Source of the DNA: Pisaster brevispinus | Taxonomy: Eukaryota > Echinodermata > Asteroidea > Forcipulatida > Asteriidae | DNA: 64,000 nt | NCBI GenBank assembly: GCA_023634235.1 | Contig: JAMKCF010000029.1 | Location: forward strand, 1,984,001 to 2,048,000 | Direction of reading: 5' to 3' | In this document: one piece after another, positions 54,597 through 64,000 of the stretch | Layout: each line of letters opens with the position of its first letter | Position numbering within the stretch: position 1 is the first letter of the stretch | Translations under genes and position numbers: made by a program | The notes under the pieces: generated by a model | Told to the model about the DNA's origin: nothing | The model's input: only the letters and a program-made list of their open reading frames with translations | The model's database searches: none

Positions 54597-57500
54597 ATGG
54601 CGAAATTAAGAATGCACGCTGGGCTTACTTACTTCCGGGTAGTAATTTTACTTCTTTCGAGTTCTGTAAACGGTAAGTGGGCAGTCGAAAATGATTTGCT
54701 TCGTGACAGACTTGCTATGGTCATTATATTTATCAATTATCAATATTTTGAGACGGTCATTGACGGAGATAGTTAAAATCACGGGTTTTGTATTTTTCCC
54801 TAAATCCCTTTTTTGGCACACGGGACACGGTGGAAGAGAACTGAACAACCCCGCTGCGTTCAATCAGTGTATAGAGCCAGAGCAACTTCTTAATTGTGTT
54901 TAAAGCCTGTGCCGTTTACTGCTATTGTTTGCCAACTTGTAACCGTTATTTCTAAAACAAGAACATAGTTTGTTAAAGAGAATGCAATAAAGCTGATAGA
55001 ATGTATGAAGCCTCCATCATGCATAACTACGCATTATCAGCATACTAAATGTACATGTATAGGTAAATATCCAAGGCACTTTAAAGTAAATTATTTGTTA
55101 GAAGAAACAAAAAGGTTTCTAGAGTTGAGAGGTACATTTGTAAAGCAGGTCAGTTTGTACTTTGTTTATGCTGCAATTAACTTTTGTGTTTTTTGTTCAG
55201 GAAAGGACACAATTTTAACAAGGTTAAGCATAGAACCTTGCATATGTACATGACAGTAAACTGAAGTAATGTCTATTGCTTCAAATGTAAAAAATCACTG
55301 CTGGTGAAAACATAACTTTAAATTGAGACATTGATACATGTACATGTATGCCCCACAAAGAAATGCCTAGATAATTCAACATATCCAGTGAACACTTTTC
55401 AGTCGGCAAGGTTTTTTTATGTTAACAAAATGGGATCTAAGGAATAGGCACATCAATGAACAAAGCTCTGGTAAATTTCACTTAAATCTAACAAACATTC
55501 AATCAGTATGACTTTGAAGTAACTTTAAATTCAAATATTCTGAAACACCGCATCAAAACCAACTGTGAATTTATAACTCTTAACTCTGAAAACTTTCATC
55601 TAAAAACAATTTCATTTAAGTAAGTTCTAACATCTCTTTCCCCATCCCACCCCTTCCCCTACAAAAACAACTTTTTCTTCTGTGTGGGTACATGCATATA
55701 TCAAAGAAAAGGTCTGTTTATCGCCTATTGACTTTTCAAAAAACAGAGACCATAGTCTCCCACCAAAACAACATCCAAACAGTCATAGGATGGTTTATTA
55801 CCAGAGACCAAATTTCACAATGCTACTCTTTCCCTGGATACCACTGGTAATAGTTTTAAATTTACGCATTACATCGCTTATTCACTAAAGATTAATTCTG
55901 CGGCATTCATTCTCCTTTCTCACAGTCACACCCTCCCTCCTATCCGTCGTGCTCCCCTACCTACACTTGTGGCTTTGCCCTTAACCATTTGTTTTTGCTC
56001 CCCCCTATAATAAAGAACTGGACATGAAGTCTCCAATGTTTTTAAAAGCTTGCTGTTCAATACATGATTCTAACTTAACATGGGGAGAAACTTCATTAAT
56101 GACAAAACCTTAAGCTTTCTGAATATTTGAGTGCGTATGGGCCTACAATTTTCTTTGCATATAAAAGAACCTGTCCATATGATGCATATCGAATACAATT
56201 CAATTCAATTCAATTCATTATTTATTGTCCATATAATTGAAATTTACATTGTCAAACATGCCCATAGTATAAAAAGAATTAAAACTACAAATAACAAACT
56301 ATAACACACAATTAAATAAAATCCATCCACAGGAGGGCATACAAATATAAAACTCAATAAAAACACAGATTAAGAAATGGGTTTGTCCAGCAAACCCTAA
56401 CCCTAGAGGTTTTTAAAAACTGGTCTATGCCCCCCCCCCCACCCCTCTCCTTCTTTTCCTACGGCTTGTATACTTTATCGCCATAGAATTTACTGACTGA
56501 CATTAAACATACGAATAGAGTGCGGTAAAAAAGAGTTTAAATATCTACTGGTTCTGCATTTTAGACTTCTCAACCTCCTACCAGACCTCATTTCCTCATA
56601 AAATTCATGTAATGGATGTGTGTTATTAGTTAAAATTGACTTGGCCTTATAAATAGTTAAGATACGTTCATGACAGATTGCACTTATGTCCTGTTCTCTA
56701 CCAAACATCTTACCCGCCCGCTTAGCAACTCTCTGAATCTTCACTAAATCCCCTTTTCTTGCACTACTAAACCATACACAACAGCTGTACAAGATGACAC
56801 TCTCGATGACTGAAGTATAAAAAAGCCTCATGATAGTTTTATCGACCCTGAATGATTTCAATTGCCTAAGAAAGTATAGACGCTGTTGTCCTTTGGCGAC
56901 AAGAGATTTACAATGGTCAGACCATGATAGGGTACTATCAATGGTTGTTCCTAAATACTTGTAGGAATGGACAATATCAGTATCATCGTTGTTAATTGCA
57001 ATACAATTTAAATGAGGTTTGGACTTTCTGAAGTCAAAGATCATCTCTTTTGTCTTCTCGGTGTTTAACTTCAGAAAATTGTCGCTACACCATGTAACAA
57101 AGTTATGAATGGTATTTCTATAATTTAGTTCACTATCTTTGAGAAAACCTACAATCACAGTATCATCAGCATATTTAAAAATACTGACATTGTTAGAGTT
57201 ATTGATGTAATCATTCGTATACAGAATAAAAAGCAATGGTGAAAGAACACACCCTTGAGGGGCGCCCGTATTCATTGTTATTTGTTTAGATAAAGTGTTA
57301 TTCACCACTACACGCTGAGTCCGATCCTTTAAAAAATCACTTATCCATAGAATGAGAGATGGGTTGACATTCAGGTTTTGTAGCTTTTCTAGTAGTCAAC
57401 AAGGTTGGATAGTATTGAATGCGGATGAAAAGTCAATAAACGTTGCCCGAGCATAACAGCCAGCCTTATCGACATGTTTCTGGATAGCATTGACCAGACA

Positions 57501-60500
57501 AAGAACTGCATCATCTACAGATTTGTTCGGTTGGTAGGCGAATTGGAATTTATCAATGTGGTTGAGTAGCGGCTGTAGAAGAAATCGCATGATGATTCTC
57601 TCTAAACACTTCATTGTCAGTGACGTTAATGCAATTGGTCAATAATCGTTTAACTCAGATGGTCGAGCTCGCTTTGGTACTGGAACAACAGTAGCAGATT
57701 TCCAACAAAATGGAATTAAGCGGGAGTCTGTTGACTGCTGGAAAATAACTGAGTATAGGGAACTGCGAGTTGTTTGGCACATAGTTTAAGTACCCTTCCA
57801 GAGATTTTATCCGGACCAGCTGCTTTACGGGGATTTAAGTTGTTGAAAAGTTTTTCGACTTCTCTGACTTCGATAACAATATGCTGGCTTTCCTTGTCAG
57901 TGGATAAAACCAAGCATTGTGATGAGTTCTGATCACTGAAGCTTTGAGTGTCGAAGCGACTGTAGAATGTATTCAGTTCGTTTGCTGTAGACAAAGGGGT
58001 TTTCTAAGTTTGCAAATGGGTCATATTTTTTCTTTTTAGAAAAACCTGTTATGTTTTGTAGGCCCTGCCAGGCCTCTTGTGGATTATTTGTCTTAAAGCA
58101 GTTTTCCATTTTGTCCCTGTAGTTTTGTTTGGCTTTCTTAATTGTTGATGACAGTTTTGATTTAAGTTCTTTAAGTTTATTTTGGTCTTTCATTTGAAAA
58201 GCTTGTTTCTTCTCAGCGAGTATAGCTTTTAGTTCATTTGAGAGCCAGGGCTTATTGTTAGGATATATTTTAATCATCTTTACTGGAATATGTAGATCTT
58301 GACAGAAATTTACATATTCGTTGATTACGTCCGTCGCCTCATCGATGTTTTCCGATCCATTCAGAAGTACTTCCCAATCGGTGATTTCAAAACATGTTTG
58401 CAGTTTTTCAATTGATTTTTTGTTCCATATTCTGATGACTTTTTTCCCGGAGTTTTTCCGTGTTCAGTTTTTGTTTATATTTAGGCGAAAGATGGACAAT
58501 GTTATGGTCAGACCGGCCAATACCTGGTCTAATGATTGACATTATAGGCATCCTTCACTGAACCATAGCAGCGGTCGAGTACACTGCAAAAACTGGGGTG
58601 TTAAATTGATTCTCTTGGTATCTATATGTGACAACACCGACACGGTGTTAATTTCACCAACGATATAGTAATGGGGATAAATAACACCATGTTGGTGTTG
58701 TCACATATTACCAGAAAGAATCAATTTAACACCCCAGTTTGTGCAGTGTATGTTGTCTCCCCTCGTAGCCTCGGGGTAATGGGGACAGGTTCCGCTGATG
58801 TTGCAATGGTTGAAGTCACCAAGAATGAATTTTTGTGAGTCTGGTGAAGAGTCCTCCATCCGTTGAACTATGTCATATATCACACCTGCTGCCTCGTTTG
58901 CATCAGCATCCGGCGCAATATACACAAGGAAGATGTGGACTTGATTGAATTCCCTTGGGAGATAGTATGGTCTGAAGGACACACAAAGTAGTTCAATGTT
59001 CGAGTTGCAAACTGTTGTCCTTACTTTGAAATTACTGCACCATTGATTATTAACATACAAAATGTTTTTTTGTCATCACACTTGGTTACATCTCATGTTT
59101 TGCTTGCACATGGATACAATGTAGTATGATTTCACTCTTCCCTAGCTACAAACAAAATGCTCTTTTTTCAAAATTTTTGGCAAAACTAACAAATTAAATG
59201 GCTGCACACACAGAAAGATCTGTTAAAACAGTGTATATCAGGATAATGTTAAACTTGTTTTAAAAAATGTGTCTTTTCCTGAACACTTTAATACACAAAA
59301 ACTAGACTAAACAGTAAATTTTAATTAAATTGACTCAAACTAATGCATGAATGTTGTGGAAGGGATGATAAGAAACTATAAATTGTCTAATTCCTGACAA
59401 ATATTGGATTTAAGTGTGACTTATACAGATAAATGTATATGCACCATGTGTACTCCTTTTGTGTGTAAACATGAGTCAGTAAATGACCTGTAAGAACAAA
59501 ACACTAACACTTTCTTGCCATTTTATTGGTTTTAATTCTAAAACATATATTACATACAATATAAATATATACTACATCCAATTTCAGCAACAATGGTTTT
59601 GCCAAGTACTCTGTTAAACTATGTGTTCAGGAAAGGACAACGCCGTTTAACGACAATGTCATGACAGCAAGCAAGGTTCGAATCTGAATCGTTTTATATT
59701 GTGTTAAATCTAGTAAGTCTAACCCCAGGTACATATTTATATCCAAAAAGTTTCATCTCTGACTTCCTGTAAAAATAGGGGAGCCATGTTCAGGAAAGGA
59801 CATTTTTAACGTACTTTTGAGTAGCATATGGGAAAGCTGCTTTGTCAAATTTACTTGTGATTTCCCAATTCTAATTTTTTTTACACTTGAATACTGGAGT
59901 GTATAGCGTCAATTTGACAGGCAATAAGTCGTGTAACCTTTCTTTTAATTCTGGAATGAAATACCATGTTCAGGAAAGGACATTTTGAAAAAAACATTTA
60001 ACCACACTCAAAACGGCATAACTAAAAAAACAAATTGGCCAATCCTAATAAAGTTTGGTGTACAGATTTTTGGGACATACTTCAACGTCCCTGCAAGTCT
60101 GGGTGGTTGCACTGGCATTTATTTGTATTTCTCACTAATTGCAGTTTGTAGAAAATGTGAATGAGACTCCAAATCTTGTGGTTTAGCACCCATGTGAGCT
60201 TATAATTTGAGAACCGCAAAGTGTCGAACTGTGAATTTTTTTGTGGAGATTTCTACAACATACAGGTTCTTGTGAAACAAAACCCAGCAGATTCCAACAA
60301 AGTCTTCCCATCAAATAAAGTATTGATTTCCCATTTTTCGTTTTGCAACCTTTCCCGTAAAACTGCCCTAAAGGCATTTTTGTATGTGCTAGTATTATCT
60401 ATAAGAATGAGATTAAATCTTCTTTAGTTCTTGTTCAAATAAAAAGACTTTATAATGTGAAATTGATAGCTTTTTATGGTCTTGCTGGTCCAATCAGGGG

Positions 60501-63500
60501 CGTCAATCCGTCTTGAAATGTGGGGGGGGGGTACAGCAGGATCATTTACGGTGTGGGGTCCAGGGGCCCGCTCAAGGGCCCCTGGTGGGGTCCAGGGGCG
60601 AAGCCGTTGGCGGGGGTTCAGGGGGCGGAGCCCCCTGAAGCTGTTGGGTTTTAGCATGTTTGAACGACCTAGAAAAGCTCTCCTTGCTATAAATGTTTAT
60701 ATATAAAACTTGGACTTGGTTCAGAGAGAGATAGAACAAGCGACACTAATAAAAGCCCAACATACATGATATTTTATTCTTATGGGCAATTCCACTGTAA
60801 CGCGTGCTACACTTAAAGGTGTCCTTTTACATACATGTACTTTATGCGCCAGATATTAAACATATTTGGTTGGAATCTTTATTTTTTGAATTTTAACAAC
60901 CAACATTCAAGGCTCAGAGAGAGATAGAACAAGCGACACTAATAAAAGCCCAACATACATGATATTTTATTCTTATGGGCAATTCCACTGTAACGCGTGC
61001 TACACTTAAAGGTGTCCTTTTACATACATATATGTACTTTATGCGCCAGATATTAAACATATTTGGTTGGAATCTTTATTTTTTGAATTTTAACAACCAA
61101 CATTCAAGGCTAGATCCTCATAATATTTTGACCAAAAAAAATTGTTAACTTTTGTATGCATGGGACAGCTGCAAACATCGGTAACTCGTGCTACACGCAG
61201 AGGACATGCAAAAACATTACTCATTTTATTTGTTTTTGTTTTAGGACACCAACAAAATTTTTGTTGGTATCCTAAAACAAAAACAAATAAACTCTAATGG
61301 ATTCTATGATAAGTAAAAAATTTGCTTTGGTTCAGGAAACTTGTAAAGTCCATGGTTGCTTATAATAGGTTCTTTCACTTGTTCATCATTTAATTTTGCA
61401 GATAGAATGTTTATCATCCTTTTTTTAAGGCCACTTCCAGTAACATACATTTCCAGCTATGTGCGTAACAATAAAGTATGCGATTAAAAGAAAAATGAAG
61501 GATGTTGATTAAAATTTGACGAATCTTTCTTGTATACCATATTTCAAAGATAACAAATTTATCAAATTTTACGGACAACTGCTTATGTTTAAAACAATGG
61601 GTCCATTTAAAGAATATCTAAGTTATACAGGATTTGTCCACTTAAAAATACACTATCAGAACAAATAAAAATAAACAAACAAATAAAAAATGGTGATGAC
61701 TTGAGGGCAAATAGAGAGAACAATGAAAAATTAGTCTATGATTTTGATTTTACAGATTCATCGGGACATGCTGGTCAGATTCATCGGAACATGAAAGTGT
61801 GAAGAAATAAGAAAAATATAATTTTATTTTTTTGAGTCATGTCCACTTTTGGCTTGAAAGTGCCCACATATAACTTTAATCACCAACATATCTTATCTGT
61901 TATTAGTTTCTAGCGAAATCTTCCAAAAGTGTGAAGTCTGGAATCGGAATTGCAGATGAATTCCTCTGCAATATATTGCGCTATCTGTACATATTTCCGC
62001 ACTCAACAGCATGTCCTACTATTTTTACTTGGACTCATGCGCAACACGCAGTGCATCATATCCTCACATATGTGAGGCTGCACTTTTCAGGAAGGAAGAA
62101 GGAAGAATGTTGATTTCTGCCAGCATGTCCCGATGAATGATCCGCTCCTGCGTCATTCAGCCTCAGTACTGTTCATCAAAAAATTCAATGTCACTCATTT
62201 GTTCTGTTCTTAATTGAAACTTGAAAAGCTGACAAAATTTATGTTTGAAGAACCCTTGACCTTTTGACCAGGGAAGACTCTGCCAGATATGTGATCTGCA
62301 AGCTTGAGTTTATACAATTGTTTTGCTTAAAACAAAAACAATTTGTCTATATTCAATCGACACATTTACCAAATGAGAGATCTTTGAGATAGTTAAAAGG
62401 AAACTAAATTGGTGCTTCAGTAAGTAAGTGTTTTTATATGATAGACTGAAAAAATAACACGCATTGTTAAGATAAGCAGCAGCGACCTCCTCCACTACAC
62501 AGCCAAGTTGAATCAGTGTTTTTACAGAGCTGTTACAGATCGATCTCAGGTCACCTTTCCTTCCTGTGGTAAAAACAGAATGGCATTGTAATCTCATGTA
62601 GCTGTGGTCTTGGACCAATGACAACTTCCTCCCAAAAATGTTTTAATGACTGAAATCTGTTTCCTTTTTGGCCTTGCTATTTTTGCAAGGGGTGTAAATA
62701 ATTGGTGTCACCCTCAATTTTTTTATATTGATAGTTTGCAACTGATCTGAAAGTAGGATAATACATTGTCAGGTCTGAGCAGCAACAGCACCAGAGTAGG
62801 ATTGGGGGGGGGGGGGAGAAAGTGAGGACAAAGAAATTGTGTCTTTTAAAGGGCAATTTAAATGTACATATCTTTGTGATGAAAGTTTTTGACTTATGTT
62901 GCCCTTCTTGGGACACTCTCTGTACAAAACTATATTGTCCAAAGAATTAAAATAAGGGGCACCAAGTCACTAACCAGGTGCATGGAGGTGATTGCCTGTG
63001 TTGCCGCTGTGAAGTATCAGGTCCGAAACTAAATGGCCCACAGAGTGAAAATATAATAAACTAATTAATACAAAATGTTATTCTTGTAGAATCTAGTACT
63101 AACAATACATGTTTTTGTCAACAAAAATTTTTGATAGTGGGCTGAATAAAGAAAAATTGACAAAAGTTGGATTTTTGATGTACGAGCTGGACTATGCCCT
63201 ACCAGCTGAGTTTACTGAGTTATCTGACAGCGTCCCTCATTACTCAATTTCTTTGTTTGAGGGGTGCCAGTCAGATGTTCCGTGGTCGTGTTCTATTTTA
63301 ATAAATTAAATAATTTTGGATCCTGGCTATTTTGCCTTTAAAAAAAAAACCCAAATAATGCAGCAGCACTTGTGCTCAAAAATGGTAAATGGGGGAAGTG
63401 GGAATAAAATACACAACTTGCTTAAAATGTTGGTTAGTCTGTGAAGCTCCTCGTTACTGTGGTGCCCTCATTAGCACACTAAGTTTGCCAAACAGGAATG

Positions 63501-64000
63501 CCTGCTACATTTAATTTTTTTTAAAACCGTGTCTGGCGAGGGTGACACATCCTGCACAGCTGATCAATTGGGGCCCTCTCATTGCTTTAAAGTTTGGTAA
63601 AAGTTGGTAGCCATTAGAATACTGCTCATTCGTGTTTGCTGATATTTCTCAAGGAATGGGCTGCTGTCCCTTTCTTCAATGCGTATAAAGAGGACATACG
63701 ATTCAAAGTATAGCATCGTATTTGGAAGAGGAAAATTCAAACCCAACCCTCTACATGTAGTTTTCAATAACAAAACAAACAAACAAACCCAGTGTTAAAG
63801 TTTCATCAATATTGGTGATCGAGTTTTAATGAAAAAGATAAAGTTAAAAAGGGGTTAGTTTGACTTCCAAGACATGACCTTTGAACCCTTCAGGGGGAAA
63901 TGTAGACTGCCACTAGGTATGACCCTGATGTTGCATAGAGTACATGACATATTTCTCTTTTCTTGTTTTTATTTGCAGGTGAACTTGTGGACTTTACATG
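54597..64000 (+). CDS. Putative secreted or membrane protein, 5' part only
   Basis: Exon 1 (54597-54672) encodes 25 residues plus one base: MAKLRMHAGLTYFRVVILLL, then SSSVN, a good signal peptide (basic start, hydrophobic core, small residues at the end). It is followed by a strong GTAAGT donor. At 63979, after a pyrimidine-rich ATTTGCAG, a sequence begins that continues the split codon in phase: G-GT, then GAA CTT GTG GAC TTT ACA (G-E-L-V-D-F-T) to the window edge. The two fit as consecutive exons around a 9.3-kb intron, but small exons between them could have been missed and the family cannot be told from 33 residues. The intron holds a decayed LINE, tandem repeats and a repeated 16-mer. 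Confidence 0.5.
56193..59085 (-). mobile_element. Decayed CR1/Rex1-like LINE (non-LTR retrotransposon)
   Basis: Minus-strand pieces in order: the end of an AP-endonuclease domain (59060-58750, FILGDFNHCN), a linker (58277-57933, KPWLSNELKAIL...KKAKQNYRDKM), RT start (57994-57716, NLNPRKAAGPDKISGRVLK), RT with catalytic Asp (57614-57396, FQFAYQPNKSVDDAV...FIDFSSAFNTI), and RT end (57308-56490, TGAPQGCVLSPLLFILYTND, KYADDTVIVG, RLYFLRQL). Frameshifts and stops separate these pieces, so it is inactive, and it is 5' truncated. The 3' end is an (ATTGA)n tail at 56196-56220, typical of the group. It is interrupted by the 167-bp element at 58582-58748 and lies antisense in the intron of the candidate secreted protein gene. 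Confidence 0.9.
58582..58748. mobile_element. Tc1/mariner-type MITE inserted in the LINE, TA TSD
   Basis: The terminal inverted repeats begin CACTGCAAAAACTGGGGTG and, from the right, CACTGCACAAACTGGGGTG, continuing through TTAAATTGATTCT (about 32 bp). It is flanked by TA on both sides (58580-58581, 58749-58750). Removing the element and one TA restores the LINE frame across D-N-I-L-D-R, which defines the insertion exactly. Confidence 0.9.
59624..59982 (+). repeat. Repeated 16-mer TGTTCAGGAAAGGACA
   Basis: Exact copies occur at 59624-59639, 59787-59802 and 59967-59982 here and also at 55194-55209. An inverted near-copy (one mismatch over 15 bases) is at 59271-59285. The flanks of the copies are not obviously similar apart from CCATG before the last two. 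Confidence 0.85.
60520..60650 (+). repeat. GC-rich hairpin block
   Basis: Three GGGGTCCAGGGGC-like words and two hairpins: CCAGGGGCCC-GCTCAA-GGGCCCCTGG (60560-60585, perfect 10-bp stem) and CAGGGGGC-GGA-GCCCCCTG (60619-60637, 8-bp stem), in otherwise AT-rich DNA. It is not a terminator or a gene, and looks like part of a dispersed repeat. Confidence 0.8.
60721..61110 (+). repeat. Recent 193-bp tandem duplication
   Basis: Unit 1 (60721-60913) and unit 2 (60914-61110) are essentially identical from TCAGAGAGAGATAGAACAAG to CAACATTCAAGGC; unit 2 carries a 4-bp insertion (TATA within ACATACATATATGTAC). Confidence 0.95.
61226..61290. repeat. 65-bp inverted repeat
   Basis: TTATTTGTTTTTGTTTTAGG on the left and CCTAAAACAAAAACAAATAA on the right, pairing inward through ACACCAACAAAA/TTTTGTTGGTAT with one mismatch and almost no loop. 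Confidence 0.85.
63139..63275 (+). mobile_element. SINE-like fragment (family C)
   Basis: GGGCTGAATAAAGAAAAATTG, AAAGTTGGATTTTTGATG (decayed B box), TCAATTTCTTTGTTTGAGG and GTGCCAGTCAGATG match 13608-13750. Confidence 0.55.

Noticed and set aside
56490..57308. Host reverse-transcriptase-like gene
   Set aside because: YADD and GAPQGCVLSP motifs, adjacent frame-broken RT and endonuclease pieces and an (ATTGA)n tail show a dead LINE, not a host gene.
1..64000. CRISPR arrays, operons, phage or prokaryotic mobile elements
   Set aside because: No regularly spaced identical direct repeats with unique spacers. Genes have GT-AG introns and long spacers, so the DNA is animal nuclear sequence.

Overview
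This window is nuclear DNA from an animal. Genes are sparse and intron-rich with GT-AG splicing, the spacers are AT-rich and packed with degraded mobile elements, and there are no operons, ribosome binding sites or CRISPR arrays. Protein content (carnitine-pathway dioxygenase, Golgi-associated kinase 1 homologue, lineage-specific rhodopsin-class receptor, RAD17) and the repeat types point to a marine invertebrate deuterostome. An echinoderm, perhaps a sea star, is my best inference; the sequence does not prove it.

Layout: (1) 1-6413 is repeats: two inverted copies of a roughly 0.9-kb element around a 3.7-kb spacer holding two MITEs. (2) 6414-14317 (+) is a complete seven-coding-exon gamma-butyrobetaine dioxygenase gene, 520 aa. 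(3) 16595-20908 (-) is a complete three-exon GASK1/FAM198-type Golgi kinase-like gene, 587 aa, convergent with the first. (4) 20909-29382 has no gene I recognise. (5) 29383-30966 (+) is an intronless class A GPCR whose C-terminal tail is a roughly 600-bp in-frame 9-bp minisatellite. About 2 kb further, on the opposite strand, lies a dead paralogue cut in two by a LINE fragment. (6) 35975-49205 (+) is a 15-exon RAD17 checkpoint clamp-loader gene, 651 aa, with many SINE and DNA-transposon insertions in its introns and 3' region. (7) 54597 to the right edge (+) is probably the 5' part of a secreted or membrane protein gene: a signal-peptide exon, a 9.3-kb intron holding a decayed LINE, and the start of a second exon in matching phase at 63979.

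The genes are functionally unrelated: carnitine synthesis, Golgi secretory pathway, signalling, and DNA-damage checkpoint. The main interest lies in the mobile-element archaeology (nested insertions with readable target-site duplications), the expanded receptor tail, a gene-death event in the receptor family, and a 16-bp motif repeated exactly four times in the last intron. All exon boundaries were read by hand from splice sites, reading phase and family resemblance.
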